8,451 nt of DNA from JBFIHZ01 sp041601535 (GCA_041601535.1 JBFIHZ010000164.1:1-8451); one strand, 5' to 3'. Shown: positions 1 to 7,840, counted from the first letter of the stretch. Numbers and translations are program-made. Notes: generated by a model from the sequence alone, not told the origin.

Positions 1-417
1 ACCGTTTTGCGGCACTCGCTGGAACCGGTCGGCTTTCAGCAGGACATCAACGCCACCCACAGCAATGAGCAGTACAACCCGCTGTGCGGCGACCGGGTCA
101 CCGTGCAGTTCCGGGTGGACGGCGGGCATATTGCTGCAGCAGCCTTTGACGGCGAAGCCTGCGCCATCTGCATGGCCTCAGCTTCGTTGTTATGCCAGCA
201 GGCCGCCGGCCACAGCATCAAAAGCTTCAAGGAGTTACACCAACAACTGGAACTGTCGTTGAATTCAGCGGATAAAACCGGCCACGGCGGTAAAACCGTG
301 CAGTCAGCTGAGCTGGGAGAACTGACCCCCCTGCTGGGTGTGCGCCGTTACCCCAGCCGCATCAAGTGCGTGTTGTTACCGTGGACGGCCGGTTCGATGG
401 CCTTGGAGACTAGCTGA
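1..417 (+). CDS. sufU: SufU/NifU-like Fe-S cluster assembly protein, 3' part (5' end outside window)
   Basis: The reading frame is open from base 1 to a TGA at 415-417, so the true start lies upstream of the window; the TTG at base 7 is probably internal. Seen: an NPLCGDRV motif, then a CAICMASAS motif about 25 residues later, and near the C-terminus RIKCVLLPW. These are the three cysteine/aspartate blocks of the NifU N-terminal (IscU/SufU) fold; in SufU proteins the three Cys and the Asp of CGD bind zinc or a nascent cluster. The insertion between the second and third Cys blocks is of SufU type. Known role of the family: accepts sulfur from the cysteine desulfurase SufS as part of SUF Fe-S cluster assembly in the cytosol. 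An extra Cys lies in the second block (CAIC). By inference it ends a suf operon entering from the left. Its last 8 bases overlap the end of uvrB on the other strand, so no separate terminator space exists. Confidence 0.88.
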   Translation, partial: TVLRHSLEPVGFQQDINATHSNEQYNPLCGDRVTVQFRVDGGHIAAAAFDGEACAICMASASLLCQQAAGHSIKSFKELHQQLELSLNSADKTGHGGKTVQSAELGELTPLLGVRRYPSRIKCVLLPWTAGSMALETS

Positions 418-2431
418 GCAATACGCGCTTTTTAAGCTGCGCGATCTCATCCCGCACTTTGGCCGCATCTTCAAATTCCAGCGCCTCGGCATGCTGAAAC
501 ATTTTCTGCTCCAGTTCGGCCACTGCCTTGCCCAGGTCGGCCGGTCCGACATGCTCGTAACCACTGGGCGCTTCGGCCACGCGCCGCTCACCGCGGCCGC
601 GTCGGGGTGTTTCATAACGCGCGCCTTCCATCACATCGGCAATGCGCTTCTGGATGGTTTTCGGCTCGATACCGTGCTCCAGGTTATACGCCCGCTGCTT
701 CTCCCGCCGGCGATCGGTTTCGGCGATGGCGCGCTCCATCGAACCGGTCATGCGGTCGGCATACAGGATGGCCCGGCCATTGACATTACGCGCGGTGCGG
801 CCGATGGTCTGGATCAGTGATGAATCGGAGCGGAGGAAACCCTCGCGGTCTGCATCCAGGATAGCCACCAAAGAAACCTCCGGCATATCAAGACCTTCTC
901 GTAACAAGTTAATGCCAACTAACACATCAAACTCGCCCAGCCTGAGATCACGGATGATCTCAACCCGTTCCACCGTATCGATGTCAGAATGCAGGTAACG
1001 CACCCGCACATTATGATCTGCCAGGTATTCGGTAAGGTTCTCGGCCATGCGCTTGGTCAGCGTGGTCACCAGCACCCGCTCGCCTTTGGCAGCGGTTTTG
1101 TTGATCTCCGACAACAGGTCATCCACCTGGTTGGCCACCGGGCGGATTTCCACTTCCGGGTCGACCAGGCCGGTGGGCCGCACCACCTGCTCAACCACGT
1201 CGCCGCCCGAGCGCTCCAGTTCGTAGGCCCGCGGGGTGGCCGAAACAAATATGGACTGCGGCGCGCGCTCTTCCCATTCCTCGAACCGTAAGGGCCGGTT
1301 ATCCAGCGCGGACGGCAGACGGAAGCCGTAGGTCACCAGGTTTTCCTTGCGCGAGCGGTCGCCTTTGTACATGGCCCCGATCTGCGGCACCATCACATGG
1401 CTTTCGTCCAGCACCAGCATGGCGTTCTCGGGCAGGTAATCAAACAGCGTGGGCGGCGCCTCGCCGGGGCCGCGGCCGGTGAGGTGGCGCGAGTAATTCT
1501 CGATGCCATTGCAATAGCCCAGCTCCAGCAGCATCTCCAGGTCATAGCGGGTGCGTTGTTCCAGCCGCTGCGCTTCCACCAGCTTGTTCTGCTCACGCAG
1601 CACCTCCAGCCGCTGCTTCAACTCTTCACCGATGGCCGCGGCCGCATCCAGCACCACCTGCCGCGGCGTGACGTAATGCGATTTGGGGTAAATGGTGATG
1701 CGTGGCAGCTTGGCCAGCATTTCGCCGGTCAATGGGTCCAGCATGCAGATCGATTCGACCTCATCATCAAACAGCTCCACCCGGATCGCGCGGCTGTCTT
1801 CATCGCCCGGAAAAATATCGATGATGTCGCCGCGCACCCGGTAGGTGCCGCGGCGCAGTTCCATGTCGTTGCGGCTGTACTGCATTTCCGCCAGCCGCCG
1901 CAGGATGACGCGCTGGTTGATGGTATCCCCCACCGCCAGATGCAATACCATGCTGAGGTACAGGGTCGGGTCGCCCAGGCCATAAATGGCGGATACCGTG
2001 GCCACGATGATGACGTCCGGGCGCTCCAGCAGCGCCTTGGTGGCCGACAGCCGCATCTGCTCGATGTGCTCGTTGATCGAGGCGTCTTTCTCGATATAGG
2101 TGTCGGACGATGGCACGTAGGCTTCAGGCTGGTAGTAATCGTAGTACGAGACGAAATACTCCACCGCGTTTTCCGGAAAGAACTCGCGGAATTCACCGTA
2201 TAGCTGCGCTGCCAGCGTCTTGTTCGGCGCCATCACCAGGGTGGGCCGTTGCTGGTGCTGGATGACGTTGGCAATGCTGAACGTTTTACCGGAGCCGGTC
2301 ACGCCCAACAGGGTCTGGTGCGCCAGACCGGCCTCCATGCCCTCGATCAGGGCCTGAATGGCCGCCGGCTGGTCACCGGCCGGTTGAAAGTCGCTGCGCA
2401 GGGTAAATCGCTTGTTGCCGTATTCGACCAT
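410..2431 (-). CDS. uvrB: UvrABC excinuclease subunit B
   Basis: A full-length 673-residue UvrB, the usual size. It is the damage-verifying helicase-like subunit of nucleotide excision repair: it is loaded by UvrA and recruits UvrC for incision, in the cytosol on DNA. Seen in order: Walker A GVTGSGKT at residues 43-50; the tyrosine-rich beta-hairpin region (YFVSYYDYY) around 92-100 that inserts between DNA strands; Walker B-like LVLDESH at 339-345; FVSATP at 395-400; helicase motif VI QTIGRTAR at 541-548; and the C-terminal UVR motif at about 633-668, which contacts UvrC. All key motifs are intact. The ATG at 2429-2431 is preceded by GAGAGG three bases upstream on the minus strand. The gene is divergent from the aminotransferase and convergent with the sufU-like gene. 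I found no LexA-type CTGT-N8-ACAG box in the upstream 290 bases, so SOS control is not supported. Confidence 0.98.
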   Translation of the reverse strand: MVEYGNKRFTLRSDFQPAGDQPAAIQALIEGMEAGLAHQTLLGVTGSGKTFSIANVIQHQQRPTLVMAPNKTLAAQLYGEFREFFPENAVEYFVSYYDYYQPEAYVPSSDTYIEKDASINEHIEQMRLSATKALLERPDVIIVATVSAIYGLGDPTLYLSMVLHLAVGDTINQRVILRRLAEMQYSRNDMELRRGTYRVRGDIIDIFPGDEDSRAIRVELFDDEVESICMLDPLTGEMLAKLPRITIYPKSHYVTPRQVVLDAAAAIGEELKQRLEVLREQNKLVEAQRLEQRTRYDLEMLLELGYCNGIENYSRHLTGRGPGEAPPTLFDYLPENAMLVLDESHVMVPQIGAMYKGDRSRKENLVTYGFRLPSALDNRPLRFEEWEERAPQSIFVSATPRAYELERSGGDVVEQVVRPTGLVDPEVEIRPVANQVDDLLSEINKTAAKGERVLVTTLTKRMAENLTEYLADHNVRVRYLHSDIDTVERVEIIRDLRLGEFDVLVGINLLREGLDMPEVSLVAILDADREGFLRSDSSLIQTIGRTARNVNGRAILYADRMTGSMERAIAETDRRREKQRAYNLEHGIEPKTIQKRIADVMEGARYETPRRGRGERRVAEAPSGYEHVGPADLGKAVAELEQKMFQHAEALEFEDAAKVRDEIAQLKKRVLLS

Positions 2432-2578
2432 GTACCTCTCGATGTGCTGGAATGTCGCGCTTTGTGGCGCTGCTTAACGGGCTATCTGACACCTTCCGGC
2501 CGGGCGCGTTCTGGCTGCATACCGTGGTTCAGCCTGAAGAAACGCCACACAGCAACGAGGCATTCGCCCGAACCGTTC

Positions 2579-2584
2579 ATTATA
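2579..2584 (-). promoter_or_regulatory. Candidate -10 element for uvrB
   Basis: On the minus strand these bases read TATAAT, a perfect sigma-70 -10 hexamer, about 150 bases upstream of the uvrB start. No good -35 hexamer sits at 16-18 bases (the position reads roughly CCGGTC), so this is a weak or activator-dependent promoter at best. The rest of the 2432-2723 divergent gap shows no other convincing operator or promoter; the aminotransferase promoter must lie in the same gap but is not obvious. Confidence 0.35.
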
Positions 2585-2723
2585 GCCCAAGCCGCACACA
2601 AGACCGGCACCGTATCGAGGGCCGTTATACATCGACAGCCGGAGTGCTTGATGGCACACTCAAACCTGCGGCCTGCCGTGGGGGCAGTCCGACCAGAACC
2701 ACAGATTTGCGGGGAGTTAGGCA

Positions 2724-3935
<1,212 letters not shown>

Positions 3936-4064
3936 CCGGGTATCTGTCCGGCCACACAAATGGGTCCATCCGCGGTTTCCTGGCTGGGGTTTGTCAGGTG
4001 CACTCAAAACCCGCTGGTATGCGGGCTGCCCAAGACGGACGGTTTCAATCAGCTTGCGCGGCTT

Positions 4065-4070
4065 TATAAT
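4065..4070 (+). promoter_or_regulatory. Candidate -10 element upstream of the oxygenase gene
   Basis: A perfect TATAAT lies 41 bases upstream of the ATG at 4112. The best -35 is TTTCAA at 4043-4048, 16 bases away, matching only about half of the consensus. The position is sensible for a short leader of roughly 35 bases, which suggests the oxygenase gene has its own promoter rather than depending on the aminotransferase 176 bases upstream. Confidence 0.45.
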
Positions 4071-4111
4071 GACCGCCTGATCAGCCACCACGGTTAACCA
4101 CAGGTACACCC

Positions 4112-4669
4112 ATGTGTCATTTTGATGGTCACGTACGAGAAATCGCCCGGGTTCCCGATGAACTGCTGGCGCCGCTGGACGCATTGCTGGTGAACTCACG
4201 CGACACCTTTCTGGTGGAGAATGCGCACAAGCCCAACAAATTTGGCGATTTTGAGAAATCCACCCAGCACATCGTGTTCAAGTTCCCGCTGAGCCTGCAC
4301 GACCACCGCCAATCGGATTACATGCCCATCTGGGACAGGTATGAGCAGGCGGTTACGCCGATTATCGACGCGGTGACTCCGTATTACGGCTTTGACAATG
4401 GCCAGACCTGCCGCATCATGCTGGCCAAGCTGAAAGCTGGCAAGCAGATCAGCAAGCACGTGGATGGCATGCCGGCCAGCGATGTGCCGCATAAAATCCA
4501 CGTACCTCTGATCACCGACCCGGAAGTGAAATTCTGGGTGGAAGACGAAGAAATTTATCTGCCACGCGGTGCCGCGTACGAGGTCAACAACAAGCTGATG
4601 CACGGTGGCGCCAACCGCTCGGACATCGACCGCATCCACCTGATTTTTGATTATTTTGACGCGGACTGA
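4112..4669 (+). CDS. Aspartyl/asparaginyl beta-hydroxylase-family 2-oxoglutarate/Fe(II) oxygenase
   Basis: 185 residues, a single compact cupin-type domain with no signal peptide or membrane segment, so probably cytosolic. Seen: KHVDG with the iron-binding pair His116-x-Asp118; KIHVPL at 128-133 (families usually show R/K-x-H-x-P-L here); the distal iron ligand His164 in KLMHGGAN; and Arg174 in DRIHLIFD, ten residues after the distal His, where the 2-oxoglutarate-binding arginine sits in the Asp/Asn hydroxylase family (PF05118-like). The full facial triad and the arginine are present, so it should be active. Family knowledge: such enzymes hydroxylate Asp, Asn or related side chains, in proteins or as free amino acids or peptides. 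The substrate here is unknown, and neighbours give no clue beyond an aminotransferase upstream. The ATG at 4112 has only a weak AGG seven bases upstream, but no other in-frame start fits better. Confidence 0.85.
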   Translation: MCHFDGHVREIARVPDELLAPLDALLVNSRDTFLVENAHKPNKFGDFEKSTQHIVFKFPLSLHDHRQSDYMPIWDRYEQAVTPIIDAVTPYYGFDNGQTCRIMLAKLKAGKQISKHVDGMPASDVPHKIHVPLITDPEVKFWVEDEEIYLPRGAAYEVNNKLMHGGANRSDIDRIHLIFDYFDAD

Positions 4670-4772
4670 AGCTTCCCGGCGGTGACCAGGATACCGGCTT
4701 GCACGGCATCCCTGCCCGCCAGGCCCTGAACGAAATCATCAGCGAATTCTTACCCGTATGCGGGGTATTTGA

Positions 4773-4793
4773 CGCTATCTGCGCAGGATAGCG
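4773..4793 (+). other. Inverted repeat upstream of the pseudopilin gene
   Basis: CGCTATC-TGCGCAG-GATAGCG has perfect 7-bp arms around a 7-base spacer, lying 18 bases before the ATG at 4811. No T-run follows, so it is not a classic terminator. It could be an operator or an mRNA leader hairpin affecting translation of the pseudopilin gene. A smaller imperfect hairpin (TACCC/GGGTA, 4751-4767) sits just upstream and may help end the oxygenase transcript. Confidence 0.3.
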
Positions 4794-4810
4794 AGCCCTA
4801 CAGTGGGGTC

Positions 4811-5476
4811 ATGTCACGGCATGAATCCGCAAAGCACCATCCCCGAACCGCTTCTGGTGGGCCGGCGGCAGCCTGCACGTATTGCCGCTACCAGATGCCT
4901 CGCAGGTGCACGTCGAAGATTGCCGCGGCGCCGGGTGCACGGGCAGTTTTATGCGGCTTTACCCTGCTGGAACTGATGATCGTGCTGACTCTCAGCGCCA
5001 TCCTGCTGATCCTGGGGGTGCCGGCATTGCAGGGTTTTGGCGCCAATCAGCGCATGAGCGCGGCGATCAATGCCCTGCACACGCATTTGGCATTCGCCCG
5101 GCATCAGGCCATCCGCTTCAATACCGATGTGGTGGTCTGCCCCGGCACCCTCGACAGCGGGTGCACCGGCCACCTGGACTGGGGACAGGGCTGGCTGGTA
5201 TTCAGTGACCTGAACGGCGACATGAGCTGGCAGAACCTGGAACCGGTGCACCGCCAGGAGCCCGGACTGGAACAAATGGTGATTCACAGCCCCGCCAGCC
5301 GCCGCGCCATCCGCTTTTACCCCAACGGCAGCGCACCGGGCAGCAATGGCAGCATCACCTTCTGCGACCACCGCGGCCCGGCCAAAGCGCGCAAACTGGT
5401 GATATCCAACCTCGGCAGGGTGCGCCGCGACCAGGCGCCCGAGTTGCAGGAGCAGCATTGTTCGCCTTACAGCTGA
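4811..5476 (+). CDS. Type IV pilin-like pseudopilin of the GspH/FimT type
   Basis: Seen: a prepilin-peptidase site G-FTLLELMIVL, with Gly at -1, Phe at +1 and the conserved Glu at +5 of the mature protein, running into a hydrophobic helix of about 20 residues. A GspH/FimT globular domain follows: ARHQAIRFNTDVVVCPG, GWLVFSDLNGD, ITFCD, and VISNLGRVR near the end, with paired cysteines as usual. Family role: minor pseudopilin at the tip of a type IV pilus or type II secretion pseudopilus, inserted in the inner membrane and trimmed by PilD. The start is uncertain. ATG 4811 gives a long 49-residue leader; ATG 4895 gives a 21-residue basic leader that is more typical but has no visible ribosome site; a TTG at 4769 would be longer still. 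No other pilus gene adjoins it, so it is an orphan as far as the window shows. The gene symbol is withheld because FimT and FimU-like proteins cannot be separated here. Confidence 0.85.
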   Translation: MSRHESAKHHPRTASGGPAAACTYCRYQMPRRCTSKIAAAPGARAVLCGFTLLELMIVLTLSAILLILGVPALQGFGANQRMSAAINALHTHLAFARHQAIRFNTDVVVCPGTLDSGCTGHLDWGQGWLVFSDLNGDMSWQNLEPVHRQEPGLEQMVIHSPASRRAIRFYPNGSAPGSNGSITFCDHRGPAKARKLVISNLGRVRRDQAPELQEQHCSPYS

Positions 5477-5550
5477 TTCCGCCAAACCCTTGAAATCCTG
5501 ATGGTTACGCCAAAAAAGCACGATTTATCGCAATTAAGCTCGCGGCGGCC

Positions 5551-5579
5551 TTGACTCCCCCCGCCAAAGCACCGAAAAT
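5551..5579 (+). promoter_or_regulatory. Sigma-70 promoter of tRNA-Asn
   Basis: TTGACT (5551-5556), 17-base spacer, GAAAAT (5574-5579), followed by a GC-rich discriminator (ACCGCGCC), the layout typical of stable-RNA promoters under stringent control. An A/T-rich patch around 5509-5540 could act as an UP element. The expected transcript start is near 5586, about ten bases before the mature tRNA. Confidence 0.6.
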
Positions 5580-5595
5580 ACCGCGCCTCGACCAT

Positions 5596-5672
5596 TCCCC
5601 AGTAGCTCAGCTGGTTAGAGCGGGTGACTGTTAATCACTAGGTCGGCAGTTCGAATCTGTCCTGGGGAGCCA
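5596..5672 (+). tRNA. tRNA-Asn (anticodon GTT)
   Basis: A full cloverleaf can be drawn: acceptor TCCCCAG/CTGGGGA, D-stem GCTC/GAGC with loop AGCTGGTTA, anticodon stem GGTGA/TCACT with loop CTGTTAA, variable loop AGGTC, T-arm GGCAG-TTCGAAT-CTGTC, discriminator G and an encoded CCA at 5670-5672. The anticodon GTT (5630-5632) reads the asparagine codons AAC and AAU. The gene stands alone, with its own promoter upstream and a strong terminator nine bases downstream. It marks the point where the core genes give way to the more accessory-looking segment. Confidence 0.98.
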
Positions 5673-5680
5673 AACAAAAC

Positions 5681-5711
5681 AAAGGCCCGCGTGAAAACGC
5701 GGGCCTTTTTT
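5681..5711 (+). terminator. Strong intrinsic terminator, probably bidirectional
   Basis: A 12-bp perfect stem (5681-5692 with 5697-5708), GC-rich in the middle, is closed by a GAAA tetraloop and followed by a run of six T on the plus strand. The plus strand ends tRNA-Asn. Read from the other side, the stem is followed by GTTTTGTTTG, so it can also end the convergent gene at 5737-6810, whose stop codon lies 26 bases away. Confidence 0.93.
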
Positions 5712-5736
5712 GTTGCCGAAGCCGCCCGTGCTTATC

Positions 5737-6810
5737 TCACAAGCCACACTGCGAAGCTTCCGCCTCGGCCACCAGCAGCTTGTATTCCTCCTTGAGGATT
5801 ACATTGGCTTCAGCCAGGTACCTGGCGCCAGCCTTGATGCACTTGACGTATTCTTTGTGGCTGGGCCAGCCAGCTTCATCACCGACCGGGCCTTCGCAGG
5901 GGCAGAGCTGGAACAGCGAGCAGCCGGTCGCCGGATCCACCAGCTTGGGCCCCAGCGTCATGGGGCAGAGATCCTGTTTGTTCTCCACCAGGTCGCCGTC
6001 GATATCCGGATCACAGGCGTCACCCATGCCGTCACCGTCGAAATCCACCTGCGACTGGTTGGAGTCATCCGGACAATTGTCTTCCTCATCCGGCACACCA
6101 TCCTTGTCACGGTCGGGACGCACCGGTTGATTGGTGATGGCACAGCGTACTTCAGCGCCATGTGCCAGGTCCGACCACTCGCAATTGAGCCGGCTGGGTG
6201 TTCCATCGTTGTAGCTTGCCGTGTAACCAGAAGGGATGGTTTCGGTGACCCGGCAATCAAGCTCACCGGAATCGAATTCAGCAACGACAAACACCACCTC
6301 TGAATCATTGGCCAACATGAAAGACTGGCTTACAGGAAGCCCGGTATTGCATTCCAATTCGACATTCACCGGACCTGGGTTGCCATCCGTGAAGTGTTTG
6401 CGCACGCGGATTCTGGCCTGGGGGTTAAGCAGGGTGTTTGTGACATCGCAGGTCAGTTCATCGCCGTTTTCGACGTCCTGCCAATAGCACTCGACGGGAC
6501 TTACCGTACCGTCGTTATAAGAGGCTTGGTAACCCGGCGGCACCGTTTCGGTCAACCGGCAATCCAGCTCGCCTGAGTCAAATGCGACCACGACAAAAAC
6601 AAGGGTCTCCCCATCACCCACTCCGAAGTAGGATTGCTCCACCGGCAAACCGGTGTTGCACGCCAGCGTAACGGCCACCTCCAGCGGGCTTTCGTTGGCG
6701 AAATGTTTGGTAACCGCAAAGGTCGCCCGCGACTCCTGAGCCTGCAGCGGAGTGCACAGACCAAACACGACCAGGATCAGAACCAGCTTTGATGCCATAT
6801 TCCAGTTCAT
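5737..6810 (-). CDS. Secreted protein with tandem four-Cys modules and thrombospondin type 3 repeats
   Basis: 357 residues; specific function not recognised. Residues 1-24 form a signal peptide (hydrophobic core, likely cleavage after LQA). Two tandem modules follow, about 28-126 and 131-227. Each has VxKHF near its start, CNTGLPV, FDSGELDCR, a TETxPxGYxASYNDGT-like stretch, and a closing Cys about 13 residues after the third. Each module carries four cysteines (51, 84, 108, 121 and 154, 186, 210, 223), presumably disulfide-bonded outside the cytoplasm. Residues 233-273 are thrombospondin type 3-like, with DxDxDG calcium loops and DNCPDDSNxSQ. The C-terminal part (303-357) holds CPCEGP, a W-x-S-H-K-x-Y-V-K-C segment and a final SQCG, a tail I recall from other gammaproteobacterial exported proteins with the same calcium repeats. 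The ATG at 6810 is backed by AAGGAG seven bases upstream. The gene converges on the tRNA-Asn terminator. An adhesin or other calcium-stabilised surface role is possible but unproven. Confidence 0.85.
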   Translation of the reverse strand: MNWNMASKLVLILVVFGLCTPLQAQESRATFAVTKHFANESPLEVAVTLACNTGLPVEQSYFGVGDGETLVFVVVAFDSGELDCRLTETVPPGYQASYNDGTVSPVECYWQDVENGDELTCDVTNTLLNPQARIRVRKHFTDGNPGPVNVELECNTGLPVSQSFMLANDSEVVFVVAEFDSGELDCRVTETIPSGYTASYNDGTPSRLNCEWSDLAHGAEVRCAITNQPVRPDRDKDGVPDEEDNCPDDSNQSQVDFDGDGMGDACDPDIDGDLVENKQDLCPMTLGPKLVDPATGCSLFQLCPCEGPVGDEAGWPSHKEYVKCIKAGARYLAEANVILKEEYKLLVAEAEASQCGL

Positions 6811-7256
6811 TAGGCCTCTCCTTGTTGATTTGGTTTAGTTCCTCTTTGCCTTTGTTACCAGCATAGACGCTGAGCAGAGATTTTTCTGCCAGCCCGGCTG
6901 ATATGGATCAACGGAATAATTGGGGTCAGAGTAAAAACCTCACAGAACGTACCCGGGAGCTTTACCCCGACCCCAGTGATACGGGGCTTTTTGCGAGTTA
7001 GCCAAACACTCCGGTGAGCTGTTTAATGAAATAGATGATGAGAAAGCTCAAAACGACATGCAAAGATCGGAGCAAGCCGGCGCGTGCCTCAGAGTGATGC
7101 TGAAGCCCTCGTGGCAGCACAACAACCAGTCGCGACACTAGTTGAGGAAACCCAGGCCCGAAAAATCAAATAGTGAAAGTAATGCCGTTTATTCAGAACC
7201 GGCAAACTGCTTTCGATTTCATGCCCAGGCAACCAACCGTTAGCTTCTGAGCTACC
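6811..7256. other. 446-base stretch without an intact gene
   Basis: It holds the upstream region of the thrombospondin-repeat gene (strong ribosome site, no clear promoter), the first palindromic element (6921-6975), and two overlapping open frames without start codons: 6980-7141 and 7042-7173. Their translations look protein-like: ELAKHSGELFNEIDDEKAQ in the first, and DAEALVAAQQPVATLVEETQ ending in a stop in the second. A single frameshift would join them. This may be the decayed 3' end of a plus-strand gene, but no family is recognised. Directly beyond the stop of the next minus-strand gene lies a small perfect hairpin, TAGCT-TCTG-AGCTA (7241-7254), with no T-run. Confidence 0.4.
6921..6975. 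repeat. Palindromic REP/MITE-like element, copy 1
   Basis: The left arm TGGGGTCAGAGTAAA (6921-6935) is matched by an inverted right arm TTTACCCCGACCCCA (6961-6975), 13 of 15 positions, around a 25-base centre. The left arm, extended to 6920-6938, is identical over 19 bases to that of the second element at 7968-7986. This arm resembles short palindromes I recall near IS200-type (Y1/REP-associated) transposases in gammaproteobacteria; that link is from memory and no such transposase lies in the window. Just past the right arm, CCCCG/CGGGG followed by CTTTTT (6965-6992) could act as a weak plus-strand terminator. Confidence 0.65.
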
Positions 7257-7790
7257 TCAACGACAGACTGCAACGCATTTGCACCCCGACCAGTCGCCTG
7301 TTGGGGTATGGCTCGCATTTGTGCCACCGTATCCGAACACATATTCGCAGTTCACTCGGTTATTGATCGGATCAATTTCGCTGGCGAAATCAATTTCGAC
7401 GTAGTAATAAGGCGAACCTCCCTCCGCGTGTTCGAAACCGAATACCTGTTCCCAGTGGCAGGTAGATTCTGTCTCTGTAGAAATACCACCTGTAACAACA
7501 CTCGTACCATCGGGACATGTCGCCGTGGCACCGTTTGGCGGAAAAAACTCAGCCGTCACAAGCACGTGCGGTGGGCCCATTTCTTCGATCTGGGCCTGTA
7601 GTTCAGCATTCTCGGCTTCCAGGCGCTCGACTTCATTTTGCAGTTCCAACGCCACATTCACGGGAGCGCAATTCGCCGGACAAGAATCGAATCCCTCACA
7701 GGAAAGAATTTCACACGCATGGATTGGTGAGTTTGAAATAGCCGAGGCCAGAAAGGAAAAATACACGACAAGTTCTTTAAGCTGCATCAT
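7257..7790 (-). CDS. Exported cysteine-rich protein with leucine-zipper coiled coil
   Basis: 177 residues; not recognised as a named family. Residues 1-25 look like a signal peptide ending in PIHA, directly before Cys26. If IHAC acted as a lipobox this would be a lipoprotein, but His at -2 is atypical. A cysteine cluster follows (26, 31, 37, 41), then a coiled coil at about 47-71 with hydrophobic residues spaced 4,3,4,3: L50, V54, L57, N61, L64, I68, M71. The polar Asn at one core position is typical of parallel dimeric zippers. The C-terminal part has TCPDGTSVVTGG, then HW, a Y/F-rich strand region, and GCKCVAVCR at the end, ten cysteines in all. This suggests a disulfide-bonded dimeric or oligomeric surface protein with a small beta-rich head. 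Two adjacent ATG codons exist. AAGGA is 3 bases from the first and 6 from the second (7785-7787), so the second is the likelier start. Flanked on both sides by related palindromic elements. Confidence 0.75.
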   Translation of the reverse strand: MMQLKELVVYFSFLASAISNSPIHACEILSCEGFDSCPANCAPVNVALELQNEVERLEAENAELQAQIEEMGPPHVLVTAEFFPPNGATATCPDGTSVVTGGISTETESTCHWEQVFGFEHAEGGSPYYYVEIDFASEIDPINNRVNCEYVFGYGGTNASHTPTGDWSGCKCVAVCR

Positions 7791-7828
7791 TAATCCTTAT
7801 GATGAGATTGATATAAATGACTTGTTCG

Positions 7829-7840
7829 TACGGAACCGTA
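7829..7840. promoter_or_regulatory. Short palindrome upstream of the cysteine-rich gene
   Basis: TACGG-AA-CCGTA has perfect 5-bp arms and is centred about 45 bases upstream of the start codon on the minus strand. An AT-rich TATATC/TTTATA -10-like stretch lies between it and the gene (7810-7817). The position suits an operator, but such a short palindrome may be chance. Confidence 0.2.

Noticed and set aside
1397..2203. A 268-codon plus-strand open frame inside uvrB
   Set aside because: Antisense to highly conserved UvrB sequence, rich in His/Gln/Arg as expected from reversed codons, with no recognisable motif.
2432..2723. Possible LexA box or shared operator between uvrB and the aminotransferase
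   Set aside because: No CTGT-N8-ACAG or near match was found by eye, and no convincing long inverted repeat.
4010..4025. Hairpin CCCGC/GCGGG between the aminotransferase and oxygenase genes
   Set aside because: Only 5 bp with no T-run on the plus strand. A short TTTT follows on the minus strand, but no minus-strand gene ends there.
4804..4811. TGGGGTCA just before the pseudopilin ATG, resembling the start of the repeat arms
   Set aside because: Only 8 bases match, with no continuation of the arm and no inverted partner nearby; chance is the simplest explanation.
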